Assembly (NCBI GenBank): GCA_030280995.1 | Contig: JASXTE010000014.1 | Location: 7,206,156-7,270,155, forward strand | Length of the DNA stretch: 64,000 bases | Reading direction: 5' to 3' | DNA from: Hemileia vastatrix | Lineage: Eukaryota; Basidiomycota; Pucciniomycetes; Pucciniales; Zaghouaniaceae | In this document: in pieces, positions 1 through 11,249 of the stretch | Layout: each line of letters starts with the position of its first letter | Position numbering within the stretch: the first letter of the stretch is position 1 | Program-made: the position numbers and the translations under genes | Notes under the pieces: model-generated | What the model was told of the DNA's origin: nothing | Databases searched by the model: none | Seen by the model: the letters and a program-made list of their open reading frames with translations, nothing else

Positions 1-408
1 ATCAATAGCTTTAATTAAGACAAATTGATCTGTCAAAGCACATTTTTAATATTATTAAATCTATAGTGCATATAGTCAACTTTTAAGTGATTTAAAGCAC
101 ATTTCTTGTTTTTCACATAAAATAATGAAAAAAACAGCTTTAAGTCTACTTAAAGTTATTTAGCCTTATATTAAAGGTTCTTAATATTACCCTAACATAT
201 TCCAACTTAATATTGAGTACATAAGACTTATAAAAGATGGATATATGCATGTATATAAGGTGTTATAATGGCATATTTTGTATTTTATCATAAATTTACT
301 TATGTATACTATTTGTGTAGTCTAATTTATTGCTCCCATGTATAGTAAATGTGTTTAACATAACTTATAAGTACTTTTTACTCAGTCCTGGGGATATCCA
401 GCCTGACA
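1..408 (-). mobile_element. LTR fragment, GypA family, reverse strand
   Basis: Read on the minus strand this matches the first 400 or so bases of the GypA LTR (3024-3430) with many substitutions. It includes the terminal TGTCAGGCTGG-type start at 408, the ACTGAGTAAAAAG stretch and the ATTAAGTTGGAATATG stretch. The rest of the LTR would lie left of the window. It may be a solo LTR or the end of a complete element; no partner is visible. It is clearly more diverged from the GypA LTRs than those are from each other. Confidence 0.85.
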
Positions 409-712
409 AAAATGCTAAGATGTATTGCCATCTTAAAGAAATATATAGTGTTATGAGAAAAATGACTTATAATATATTCTTAATTTTTTTTTTCAAATTT
501 TTGATTCTTCATGATTTTGAGTTATGATTATTGAAATAATATTTACTGAATAGCAAAAAGTTTTAAGAAGTTTATACAATAATATTTGTTAATAGTCTGA
601 GCATCTTTATTCAGATTCAGTAATAAATCTCACATAAATAAATAATTTGATTTACACAAAAAATCTAGCAATAGGATACAGGATACATTTACATGAAGTA
701 GGATTATGTATT
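409..712. other. AT-rich interval, nothing recognised
   Basis: AT-rich sequence between the LTR piece and the end of the minus-strand pseudogene. No open frame or repeat could be supported. Confidence 0.5.
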
Positions 713-1138
713 AATTACGTCAACAACAGAGAAAAATGAAGAATTTGGCTGAATAAAATTCCAATAATCAAGAAAATCACCTGCCATTTCTTTAGCAATA
801 TGTCTAAGGGTGGGAGTATTAAAATTAAAGGGCATAGGCCCATAATTATCTATTAAGTGATTGATAATATTAAAGATATTAAAATTAAGATTTTTTCAAA
901 TTTTTCCACTGCCTTGATTATTATTATCACTGTATTTCCTAAGGAGGCCAATTTGTGTTATGAATTCTAAACAGTCTGAAGCTGACACAAGCTGGTGGTC
1001 CTGTGAAGAAAGAAATAAACCACAAACACCATCAACCAGGTAAAAATTAAGTGATTGATATTTATGGTGGGAATATTTTTGATTCATCTTCTGCATAGAA
1101 TCATTATGAGACTCATAAAATTTCTGCATATTTGTCAA
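713..1138 (-). pseudogene. 3' end of an unrecognised minus-strand gene
   Basis: The minus strand reads as one long frame from 1138 down to a TAA at about 713, broken once by a TGA near 914. The inferred peptide is ordinary in composition (motifs such as YLVDGVCGLF, NHLIDNYGPMPF and HIAKEMAGDFLDYW), unlike the low-complexity translations of chance AT-rich frames. Just upstream a run of eight A/T bases seems to hold a frameshift, since a neighbouring frame carries on the coding-like sequence. I do not recognise the family. It lies on the same strand as the exon pieces at 2290-3023 and 12756-13823 and could be the C-terminus of that gene. Confidence 0.5.
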
Positions 1139-2289
1139 TTTTTTTTATTCCTTGAACATCGTCTTTTTTTGCTTTGAGCATGAGATATATTTGCAGCAGC
1201 CACTCTAGATTTGGAAAAAATTATTGAAATCATGAGGTTGTAGATAATCCTATAGTACTAGCTATAGGCCTTGACCAAGGCAGTTGGAGCAAAACTGGAA
1301 AGAAAAACCCCTGTCTCTTTGAGAAATACCAGGTGAGATTTATTTGCTACAGCAAATTAAAGACTGTTACTATATCCCTTCCAATACACTACTTGACTGC
1401 TTAACAAGTCAAGACAGTAGCCAATAGCAGACCACTGAGAATCAAAGAGCCAGAAACCTGAAATGCAGAAAGATCCACACCAGAAAAACAAAACAATGTG
1501 CAGTTGTTGCACAGAAAACAGCAATAATACTTGATGCAGGTTACAAAGCTACACCAGAGAAACCTGTTGCCAAAGTTAAGTTAAATGAAGAACTAAACTT
1601 GCAAAAAACACAACTAATTGTGGCAAAAAACATTGAAAACTGAGTGAGAAACAATGATATCACTTCCGGATGGTTGTATGATAATTAGAGTTTCCCCAAA
1701 CTGTCTTATTCAGTATGTACACACATACCACCATCTAAAAAATCCATGCACAGCAATAAATTTGGCGCTTTTGACATCCAAATTGAATAAAAAACCTCTA
1801 GTAATTCTCCCCGGCCTTCTATAACCAAGGCAGGCGGCCCCCCTAGAAGTGGCCAGACCTCCCTGAAGCCAGAAACCACCAAAAACCTCCAACAAAGCCC
1901 AAAATACTTAGAAAAATCTACCACAACTACTAAAACCCTTAAAACACAAAATTAAGCTATGAAAAAATTGTGACATAAAATATAGAGCCAAATTAGCTCT
2001 ACTTAATGGTACTAAGCACTTTACCCTAAGACTTAAGGTTATCCTGTAAAACACAAAAAACAAAATTAAAAAGCTATCTTTTATAAATGAAAAATGAGGA
2101 AATGACCCCTTAGAACTTAGAATATGAAAAATGTCATCAAGACATAAAATGTAGAGAAAAACTGGGGCTATCCAATGGTAGTAGTCACATACCCATAGTC
2201 CCAATATTCTTTGAATAAAACCAGAAAATCACCCAATTATTCAACCAATGTCAATTAAGACATACCAAAACAGCACCAAACATCTCACA
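1139..2289. other. Ambiguous interval, no firm gene
   Basis: Both strands carry short open stretches. On the plus strand 1439-1954 reads as a basic, then Ser/Thr/Pro-rich frame with three stops. On the minus strand 1908-2204 is hydrophobic and could be chance. Neither is strong enough to call. Read with its flanks the interval may be intronic or decayed sequence of the minus-strand gene. Confidence 0.3.
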
Positions 2290-3023
2290 AAGGCCTCTGC
2301 AAATGTTCGAAGACCACAATGTTGATTATTATGTGTCTAAATTGGCACAGAGGATTCATTGAAAAATTTTCAGCAATTAACAGTGATGTTATTCTGTAAA
2401 ACATATTGGGAACTTTGCTCTTCAGATGTGCAAGGCTGGCTTGAATATGTAGGCCACATTCAATAGGAAAATCTGGATTGAATTCAGATTCTTCAGCAGG
2501 AAGGGTAAACTCTGGAGAAGCAAGATAAAGAGATTATGCAATGAGGGATTCCCACAAAGAATGCTGGTGAGAACTTGGGCTAACTAGTCTTGATAGCATG
2601 CATATCAATGATGATTCAGGGTGATCAGTCTTTTTAAAAGGAGAAAAATTATTTGAGTTAGGTTCTTAAGCATTAAATTTTTTTTCAAATTTTCAAAGTT
2701 CAAATTATTGACCACCCAGATCTGCAAAGTGTCAAAATTGAGGAAATCAAAAGCTAAAAAAAATAACAAAACAATTTGTTATCATCAAATGATAAACAAA
2801 CTTCAAGTAAGTGATACATGCAGAGCTCATCAATTTTTGTAAGCAAATTGCCATGTGCAGATTTCTTCTATAGAAAATTAACTTTTGAAAAATTCCCTGT
2901 TGCTTTTTGAGGGAAACAGACAAACAGTTTTTGAATAACTGATTGATTTCTGGCCATGTCCGTAGTATCTTTTGACCATTGATCCTACCTTCAAAAAATT
3001 GTTGAATTTCAGCTATTTGCTTC
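2290..3023 (-). pseudogene. Downstream exons of the minus-strand gene split by GypA
   Basis: From 3023 down to 2818 the minus strand is open and continues in frame from 12756 once GypA and one copy of its GCTTC target duplication are removed. At 2817 there is a GTATCA donor-like site, and at 2755-2754 an AG after a long T run. Splicing this 64-nt intron keeps the frame open to a TGA at 2605-2607. A further coding-like minus-strand stretch (about 2550-2290, with FPIECGLHIQASLAHL) follows in another frame, so the gene is decayed or has more introns. Function unknown. The peptide is rich in Leu, Lys and Asn and may form helices. Confidence 0.5.
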
Positions 3024-4524
3024 TGTCAGCCTGTATATCTCCAGGACTGAGTAAAAAGTAATTATAAGTTATGTTAAACACATGAACTATACATGGGAAT
3101 AATAAATAAGAGTACACAAATAGTATACATAAGTAAAATTATGATAATACACAAAAAATGCCATTATAACACCTTATATACACGCATATATCCACCTTTT
3201 ATAGGTCTTATGTACTTAATATTAAGTTGGAATATGTTAGGGTAATCTTAAGAACCTTAAGTATAAGGCTACATAATTTTTAAGTACACTTAAAGCTGTT
3301 ATATTCATTGTTTTATGCAAAAAACAAGAAATGCGCTTTATTTCACTTAAAAGTTGACTATATGCGCTATAAAATTGAGAATATCAAAATTGCGCTTTGA
3401 CAGATCAATTGGGCTCATTTAGAACTATTGATTTGGCTATTTAAATGCATAAAAATAACACTTTTCAAATTTGGTGTTTTTTATGCCAGAAATGGCTTCT
3501 GTGTACTGGCCACATACTGCCTGCTTTTTTCCCGTGTGAATAGCTTCATTTTTAGCAAAGTTAGATTTTTCACACTATAATTACCCCACATTCTACGCCC
3601 ACTGTGGGGAAACACACTAAAAAAGGCGACAGGCGCTTATTTAGTGTCCTAGCTTAATTAATAATGCATTGACCTTGTTTATATGCACTAATTTCATTAA
3701 TAACCTCACTCTTGGCACTTTATTTCATCACCACGCTTAAATTTGCCTAATTTTAGTCAAGGATTTACCCGTGCAAGCGTCTGCCAAGAACTGCATGTAG
3801 TTACCCCACATCTCACACTCTTTTTTAAGTTTTTGGGTGGTTTCTCAGTCAATTTTGGTTATTTTTGAATGGGAATTTCATGTAGTATAATGTCAGGATT
3901 AGCCCCATTATTTCTACAGTCAATCCCCCTTATTATTAAGCTATTATTAACCTTAAAAAGTCTCCTTTAGTCTTTAATATTATTGTTTTATACGCATATA
4001 CTCTCTTTTTGTCTTTTTCTTTAATTTTGATGGATTTCCCTTATTATTACAGGATTTTGGCGGTTGTTACTCTTATAATTATGTCATGGGTTACTGGGAA
4101 TGTTGATGGGCATGTCTATTAGTTGTTTAGAGGTGTCATTAACTGTGTATTGGGTGGTATATCAAGGGAATCATTGGGGAACTCAGTGTGTATAAAAGGA
4201 GGAGGTTTTTGGGTTGTATTTCTTCATTCTTTATCATTACAATTTAACCAATATAACCAAACCAATTACAATACATATCAATTAGTACTTTTATAAGACT
4301 TTTGAATAGTATCTGAATTTATATAATCTATTTTTCTACCAACTATAAAGATTGTAAGCCATATATAAGAATAGTGAGAATTATATTACTGAGACCTTTA
4401 TATTTGATTATATTTTACAACTTAGTGGATTAAATCTACAGTTTTCATATAGGACCATTAAAATCTTCTAGACAACTGACCATTCAAGCTAGTTCACGTC
4501 CTTGTACTTGACCTTAGCCTGACA
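3024..4524 (+). repeat. GypA 5' LTR (1501 bp)
   Basis: Begins TGTCAGCCTG and ends TTAGCCTGACA, an imperfect terminal inverted repeat with the TG..CA ends typical of LTRs. It carries a TATA box near position 1168 of the LTR. The left flank GCTTC is repeated after the 3' LTR. Confidence 0.97.
4191..4197 (+). promoter_or_regulatory. TATA box of GypA 5' LTR
   Basis: TATAAAA followed by a GGAGGAGG stretch, in the only strongly promoter-like context of the LTR. It would set the U3/R boundary a few tens of bases downstream. The copy in the 3' LTR is at 12417-12423. Start site not determined. Confidence 0.6.
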
Positions 4525-4525
4525 A

Positions 4526-4540
4526 TTGGGGACCTTTCCT
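4526..4540 (+). other. GypA primer binding site (putative)
   Basis: TTGGGGACCTTTCCT starts one base after the LTR end. A PBS normally begins TGG, complementary to tRNA 3' CCA. The relative GypB has ATTGGGGGTC in the same place, so the first bases are conserved. I cannot name the tRNA. Confidence 0.6.
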
Positions 4541-4703
4541 CAAGAATTCTGTTATAATCCTGTAAGTGAAATTTTCAAAAGAAGGTGCACGTAAATAATA
4601 TCCCTATAGAAATATTTGGATAATTACAACAGGTTGGGGTCACTTATATAGTGATTTCAGAAAAAGAAGCCTTGTTATATAATAAAATTGTGATATTGAA
4701 TCA

Positions 4704-4872
4704 ACAATTTTACCACTAATTTTACATATAATTGTTATTAGTGGGTCTGTCAATAGACCAATTAAATTTGTGATCTTTGCAGATAAAATTTTTACCACTA
4801 ATTTAACATAAAATTGTTCTTAGTGGGAGTCTGTCAATAGACCAATTAAATTTGTGATCTTTGCAGATAATA
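4704..4872 (+). repeat. Two-copy tandem repeat in the GypA leader
   Basis: A unit of about 84 bp occurs twice in a row. Each copy contains TTACCACTAATTT, then a short hairpin GGTCTGTCAATAGACC (one copy starts AGTCT), then AATTTGTGATCTTTGCAGAT. It lies between the PBS and ORF1, where packaging or translation-control signals of LTR elements usually are. Function is not shown. Confidence 0.8.
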
Positions 4873-5280
4873 AACCAAATAAACTGATTAATTGTTTTCT
4901 TTTTACAGGACTCTTAATCTCTTTTTATTGGTTTGTAAAATCCATTTAATATTTAGAAAGAATCTTACTAACAAATTTTCTTTTTTAAATATAAATACAC
5001 GGCTACATATTGTAGACCAGTTAAATCAAGTGACCACATAAAAGCATATTTGACTTTTTGCACTTAAAAATTCACTTAATACCAAAAAGTAAGCAATAAA
5101 ATTGTCTTCAGTGGTACTAATAAATACTGATTAAACTCCTTTTTGAAGTTTTTCAAATCTAAACTTTCAATTCTCTAAAATTCTACGTAAAAATGTGTGA
5201 CAACAATGACATTGTAAGTAATAAGGCAAAACCTTATAACTTAAGAACTAGAGCTGAAAGACCTGTTACAGGACATCCAA

Positions 5281-5730
5281 ATGGAGGGTCAAGAATCACC
5301 AGTAACAATAAACAACACCCCACCAATGTCCATGGAGGAAAAGGAAAAGCTCTTAAAACAAATGTCAATAAAGAAGTCCAAAAACACCTTACAAGAGCAA
5401 ATTCACTCCCTCTCAACCCTACTGAATACACTAACAATAAGAGTAAACAATATGTTAGACCAGATCAACAATTTGGAGAAAAGGGCGGCACAGGGCTTTA
5501 TAGAAGTCAACCAGGCTCTAGTGGATATAAGGTCTTATCAACAACCAGTGGCACCAAATACCACAGCAACACCTCCAGTACCAGAAGAGGACCAAAAGAT
5601 AACTGTAAGCAAATGGAAGTGGGATTGGTATGCCCAAAACTACAACAGTCCTCCTCAACAGGGATCCAGCAGTCACCCTTACAGGGGAAAGCCAAGGAGA
5701 GGCAGGGGAAATGGAATAAGACGGTGGTAA
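5281..5730 (+). CDS. GypA ORF1: small KWKWDW protein, function unknown
   Basis: A 149-residue frame starting at ATG 5281. It has an N-terminal MEGQ, then an SMEEKEKLL segment, a predicted coiled coil (residues about 35-85), a Pro-rich linker, the motif KWKWDW at 111-116 and a basic tail with HPYRGK. GypB encodes a diverged 179-residue homologue with the same landmarks in the same order, which supports real coding. The frame ends at TGGTAAGT, and the next Gag frame overlaps in -1 at that point in both elements. I do not recognise the family; it may be an N-terminal Gag domain. An upstream ATG at 5193 is in the Gag frame, not this one. Confidence 0.75.
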   Translation: MEGQESPVTINNTPPMSMEEKEKLLKQMSIKKSKNTLQEQIHSLSTLLNTLTIRVNNMLDQINNLEKRAAQGFIEVNQALVDIRSYQQPVAPNTTATPPVPEEDQKITVSKWKWDWYAQNYNSPPQQGSSSHPYRGKPRRGRGNGIRRW

Positions 5731-6752
5731 GTCATCCATCTTCTCAAGATCAATTATATAATCCTAACAATGAATTACCTATAGGTAATGAAATTGATAG
5801 AGAGTTATTGGATATAATTGATAAGGATTTAAAAAATTATTCATTTGAAAATAACATGTTAGACTTGTCATTACATGAGGATAATGTACATAGTTTTATT
5901 GATCACCAGGAAAATACTATTAATATAAAAATGGAATCAAATGAATTAAAAATTGACGCTGATGATGAATCTTCTGAATTGGAAACAGAAAAAATTGAGT
6001 ATTTTCTGAAAGAAAATCCAATGGAATAAAAAATAATTAGTAAATTATTATTAAGAATTGAAAAATTGGAAGAATTCTCTAGAGAGTCCAACAATAATAC
6101 AGAAAGTGTATTATTAAACATCACACAATCATTGAGTACAACAGCCAATAAGTTAAAAGTTATTGAGAATTCAAATAATGAATTGATCAATGAAAACAAA
6201 AGATTAAATTCTGAGATTAAAAATTTAGAAATTAAATTAGAACATTCTCAGAATATTATGGCCACCATAGAGGGACGTGTAAAATTGTCTTTTTCAAATG
6301 TAAATGATACTTTAACTCATGTACCTGTAATAAAAGATAGGTTACAAAGAGTAGAAATTGAGGTAGCCAACATTTTGAAAAATACTGAAACAATAAAGGA
6401 TAATACCTCTTATGTAGAAAGAGTACCAGTTTTTATGAAACACTCTGATGATAAACCAATGATGGAACATGAACATAGTGTCATGGGCTCTGAGAATATA
6501 AAATCAGTAAAAGATGAAATTAATGATCATCTTTCTAAAGTGAGTGAATTACTCAATATTCCTCAGGTTAGGGAAGCTAAAACTAGCCAAAAGAACTGGC
6601 CTAAGTTAGATCAGTACCCTTCTTTTGACGGGGATTCAAAATCTGATTGGCAACAATTCATACAAAGAATTGATAACTTAAAATTTTCATATAAATTACC
6701 TGATGAAGAAATTACTTCAAAGTTAATATCTTTATTTACAGATGTGGCCTAA
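5724..6752 (+). pseudogene. GypA Gag, acidic, coiled-coil and first capsid part
   Basis: This frame follows ORF1 in -1 register. It opens with an acidic stretch (IGNEID to KIEYF) that aligns in outline with the GypB frame at 50339-50034. After a TAA at 6027-6029 it continues in the same frame through a coiled-coil segment (about 6066-6390) into the start of a retrotransposon capsid domain (DQYPSFDGDSKSDWQQF at about 6610-6660). A TAA at 6750-6752 interrupts the capsid exactly where GypB has TTA (Leu), so this is a point mutation. Both elements have a stop near the end of the acidic segment but not at the same codon, so whether the 6027 stop is natural is open. Confidence 0.8.
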
Positions 6753-8792
6753 TTATGGTTTGAGTCTGTATTGAGTGAGGGAATTAATTACTCCTGGAAT
6801 GAATGGAAGGCACTAATTGAAAGGCAATTTGGTGGCCCAAAATTTAGAATCACTCAACAAAGACTGTATGAAAGGGCCAGATATAATCCAAATGCTGGAG
6901 ATAAACCCATGGTCTTCTTAATGAATTTAATAAAAATCATGAAAGCTATGGATCCAAAAATGGATTATGAAGAGTGGAAAGAAAAAATAATATACAAGTT
7001 GCCTATATCAGTTAGAGACATTATTGTAGCTAGAACTGAGACTGTCAGAGACACCTCTGGATTCATTAATATATGCAATGAGATATTATTAAACCACAAG
7101 TATGAAACCAAGTATAGTAATTACAGACAAAGTGTTGACGTGGTAAAACCTACTACAAATAAGTTACCAGTGGAAAAGAAAAAACCTTCAGCTCCCCTTG
7201 TCCCTAAGAGACAAGAAAATAACACTTGTTACAAATGTAATGAGCCTTGGGTTAAAGGTCACACATGTAAGAAAAGAATAAATGTTATTGAAACCTCACA
7301 AAATTCTGAACCTAGTAATCATGAAGATGAGAATGTGGAATCCAGTAAGGATTGCAAGAGTAACATATCTTACAGTGATGATGAAAATGAGATATTTTTA
7401 TTAGAACAGGATATAATGTTCCTGAATGATGCTATACCTCATACAGACACATCTTTAACTTCCATAGAGGAAGCTGAAATAATTAAAGATGTATCTCATG
7501 ACACTTACAAAATAACACCTATCAGAGCACCTATTATCATATGTGGAAAAGAAATGAATGCCATTCTTGACACTGGGGCTGCAGGTAGTGTAGTTTCACT
7601 TAATGCATTAAGGAAACTTGATAGTAAGTACCAGGAAAAACTAGAACCTGTTCAGACAAAGAACTGGAGGGGTTTTGGTTCAGTATTAAATCCAATTGGC
7701 AAATACAAAACTGCTGTATTCTTTAAATATAATAATGGATATGTTAGAGCAGTTTGTGAATTTGTAGTAATGGATAATAATAATTGTAGTGATTGGTATA
7801 TTATTGGCAATGATTTATTGACAAAATTTGGCATTAAACTAGATCCTGCAAACAGTTGTTTCACCATAGGGGTGAATGGTAAAAGGAAATTCAAAATATG
7901 TTCTGAAAATTCAGTATATGCCATTTCTCCTAGAGAAGAACAACTGCAAGGTGGAAGAACCACCAATGAAGTGGGTGAATTGGAAAATGAAATCCAAAAA
8001 GCCTCTTTCAGTCCTCAACTCTCAAAAATTGAACAAGAAGACATTTTGAGATTGATTAAATCATATCCTATGGCATTTGCTCATGGATCAAATGAACTAG
8101 GATTGGTCAAAGACCATGAGATGAAAATCTCTTTAAGCTGTGATCTGGATAATATTCCTGGCAGCTTAAAAAAGAAACCTTACCCAGCATCTCCTGCAAA
8201 AAGGAAAGATATTGAAGACAATATAAAATTGTTATTGGAAATGGGTATTGTTGAAAAAGTGGACACAACACCTAAGTATTGTGTCATTTCACCAGTATTA
8301 ATCTCTTATGAAAAAGATAAGGCAAGATTATGCGGTGATTATAGAGCTCTGAATACATATACAGTAGATGATATTTACCCTCTACCAAGGATAGCTTCTA
8401 TCCATGCTACCTTACAAGGAGCAAAATATATTTCCTGTCTGGATGGGAACAAGGGTTACCACCAGATTCCTGTGGAAAGAAATTCTCAAAATTACTTATT
8501 AATAACCACACATATGGGTATATATAAGTATGTGAGAATGCCATTTGGCCCAAAGAATGCCCCTTCAGTCTTCCAAAAATTGATGGATAGTGTTTTTCAT
8601 CAGGAAATGATTGAAGGATGGCTATTGGTCTATATTGATGACATCATAGTGTTTTCAAAGACATATGATGAACATTTAAATCACCTGAAAAGAGTCTTTC
8701 AAAAAATGGATGAAATTAATATGACTATTGCATTAAAGAAATGTAAGTTTGGATTTCAATCCTTGAAAGTACTTGGACATGTTGTATCTTGA
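6753..8792 (+). pseudogene. GypA capsid end, zinc knuckle, protease, reverse transcriptase
   Basis: Open in the same frame as the upstream Gag. Capsid continues to about 7130 (FGGPKFRITQQRLYE). A zinc knuckle CYKCNEPWVKGHTC follows at about 7229-7270 with spacing CX2CX7HXC. The aspartic protease has the active-site DTGA at 7569-7580. Reverse transcriptase begins near 8100, with SPVLISYEKDKARLCGDYRALN, the substrate-binding MPFGPKNAPSVFQ and catalytic YIDD at 8631-8642. A TGA at 8790-8792 replaces the GGA (Gly) seen in GypB, cutting the protein after the palm. Frame and motifs are otherwise intact. Confidence 0.92.
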
Positions 8793-9806
8793 TTACAAAT
8801 TTGTGTTGACCAGAATAAAGTGGCAGCAATTAAAAACATTGGGATACCTAAAAATGTAAAAGAGGTTCAAAGTTTTTTGGGTATGTGTGGATATTATAGA
8901 CAATATATTAAAAATTACCAATCCATTGTAGCCCCTTTAACAACATTAATCAGGAAGAATGAAGCTTTCATTTGGAATAATGAAAGACAACACGCCTTTA
9001 ATAAATTAAAGGAATGTTTAATGTCAGCTCCAATATTAGGACTGCCAGATTTCACCCTACCTCTTATCTTGTACACTGATGCAAGTTTCATAGGTTTGGG
9101 TGCTGCTTTACAGCAGAAACAGATAATAAATGGAAAATTATCTGAAGTAGTTATCTGTTATATATCCAGAACCTTAAGAAAAACAGAATTAAGGTATGGT
9201 GCCACACAGCTAGAATGTTTAGCCGTGGTGTGGGCTTTGGAGAAACTTCATTACTATCTGGAAGACCAGAAGTTTGAACTTATAACAGATTGCAGTGCAG
9301 TAAAATCATTACTAAACATGAAAACACCTAATAGGCACATGTTTAGATGGCAACTAGCTGTAAAAGAGTACAGAGGAAGAATGACAATCACTCACAGAGC
9401 AGGAACATTGCATTCAAATGTGGATTTATTATCCAGAAGTCCTTTGCCAAATGATGCTGACAACCCAGCTTATGTACCTGAAAATGAGGTTATACATATA
9501 TTTGGGATTTATATAGTGGATTTAGAAGAAGAGTTTATGCAAACTATATTGGAAAATTATTCATCTGATAAAGATTTGTCTAAACTATCTACCATTCTTA
9601 ATGATCCAACAAATGCCTCCATGAGTGCATTAATTAAAACCTTGCCTCCAAAGTATAAAAATGCGTTGGAAAAAGGTAAACTATCAATTGAAGATGGATA
9701 TATATATTACAGGAAAAAGTTAAGCAATGTAATAGTAATACCACCTTCTATGAAAGAGTTAATGTTGAGTACTTGTCATGATGACATCTTAGCTGGTCAT
9801 TTTTGA
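8793..9806 (+). pseudogene. GypA RT thumb, RNase H, start of integrase
   Basis: Same frame as the preceding segment, so one nonsense change separates them. It begins with the RT thumb/connection (VQSFLGMCGYYRQYI), then RNase H with LYTDASFIGLGAAL near 9073 and ITDCSAVKSLLN near 9283, then a linker and the histidines of the integrase HHCC zinc domain (HDDILAGH, about 9777-9803). An extra T in a T run at about 9803 shifts the frame and ends this segment; GypB lacks the extra base. Confidence 0.9.
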
Positions 9807-9807
9807 T

Positions 9808-11067
9808 TTTAACAAAACATTAACCAGAGTTAAAAATACAGCCTGGTGGATAAACATGAAAGAGGATGTACATAAATACATTGAAACATGTGACTCTTGT
9901 CAGAAATCTAAGAGATTAACTGGGAAGAGAGCTGGGTTGTTACAACAAATAGAGCAGCCAAAAGCTCCATGGGAAATTATAAACATGGATTTTGTAACTG
10001 GCTTGCCATTAGCAGGAAAAGAAAGTTTCAATTCTTGCTGGGTAATAGTGGATAGATTAACAAAAATGTGTAAGTTTATCCCTACCCATAAAGAGGTATC
10101 TGCTAAAGACTTGGCGTTACTATGGTGGACTCAGATGATGAATACTGCTGGGTTCCCCAAAGCCATAATCTCTGACAGAGATCCTAAATTTACTTCAGAG
10201 TTCTGGAAATCTTTGATGGAAGTATCAGGTTGTCAATTAAAATTGTCTACAGCACACCATCCACAAACTGATGGGCTGGCTGAGAGGATGATACAAACTC
10301 TAGAAGACATGATCAGAAGATATTGTCCCTTTGGATTAGAATACAAAGACAATGAGAAATTCACACATGACTGGGTAACATTAATTCCTGGCCTTGAATT
10401 TGCTTATAACAGCACAACTCATTCTGTAACAGAGAAGAAACCATTTGAACTCTGGCTGGGATATGTACCAAATACCCCAGTAAATCATTTAAATAAACTA
10501 CCAAGGTTGGATATACACCCTGGCACTAAATCCTTTATTCATATGCAACAAATGTGTAGAAAGCATGCAGAAGAATGCATCCAAAAATCATTTGAATATG
10601 AAAAGAAAAGGTGGGACAAATCTCATAAAGAATTTGAATTTAAAAAGGGAGATGAAGTCCTCATATCAACACTACATTTTAACTTACAAGGTAATGTTAA
10701 ATTAAAGGATCCCTTTGTAGGACCTTTTGTAGTAAATAAAATGGTTGGTAATAATGCAGTGGAAGTCATATTATATGCTCCATATGATAGGAAACATCCA
10801 GTTTTCCCTATCTCATTATTGAAACCTTACCATGCAAATGATCCTGACTTATTTCCAAAAAGAAGGGGAAGGCCTAAAAAGCAACCTGAAGAAATTGTGG
10901 AAAAAGCAGAGATTGAAAAAATACTCAAGAAAAGAATCCTTACTAAAGAAAAAGGAACTGAGTATTTACTAAGATTTAAAGGGAAATTAAATGAATTTGA
11001 TAAATGGATACCTGAAAAAGAAATTTCTAATTTATCCACCCTTCTTAAAAAATTTAAACAGAAATAA
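9808..11067 (+). pseudogene. GypA integrase core, GPY/F module and chromodomain
   Basis: Resumes one frame over after the insertion near 9803. The zinc-domain cysteines CDSCQKSK lie near 9889. The DDE core shows NMDFVTGLP, SDRDPKFTSEF and HHPQTDGLAERMIQTLE with the catalytic Glu. The GPY/F module is DPFVGPFVV near 10710. The C-terminus from about 10900 (EIEKILKKR, then YLLRFKGKLNEFDKWIPE) is a chromodomain, which in chromoviruses directs insertion through modified histones. The frame is intact from here to the TAA at 11065-11067. Confidence 0.92.
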
Positions 11068-11238
11068 ATTTCTGTTCAACCAGCTGAGGGGTTAAAAAAC
11101 CAGTACTCATAATATTTTATTATGTTTTATTTCTTTAAAGTTGAAATCTTTAATGCTACAGATTTATTCTGAATACCTGAAAATTACAAATTAATAAAAT
11201 AAAATGTATAACTTATCATTTTTTTTATTGTTTTTTTT

Positions 11239-11249
11239 GGGTGGGCAAG
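11239..11249 (+). other. GypA polypurine tract
   Basis: GGGTGGGCAAG directly before the 3' LTR, preceded by a T run. GypB has the same arrangement (GGGTGAGGGAG before its LTR), which supports it as the plus-strand priming site. Confidence 0.7.

Noticed and set aside
1439..1954. Plus-strand basic and Ser/Thr/Pro-rich frame
   Set aside because: Three in-frame stops and no start or homologue; the minus strand here may belong to the split gene. Left uncalled.
5193..5726. Extended Gag frame starting at ATG 5193
   Set aside because: In this stretch the other frame (ORF1) is the one conserved in GypB, and the GypB equivalent of this frame has a stop. It is a shadow upstream of 5727.
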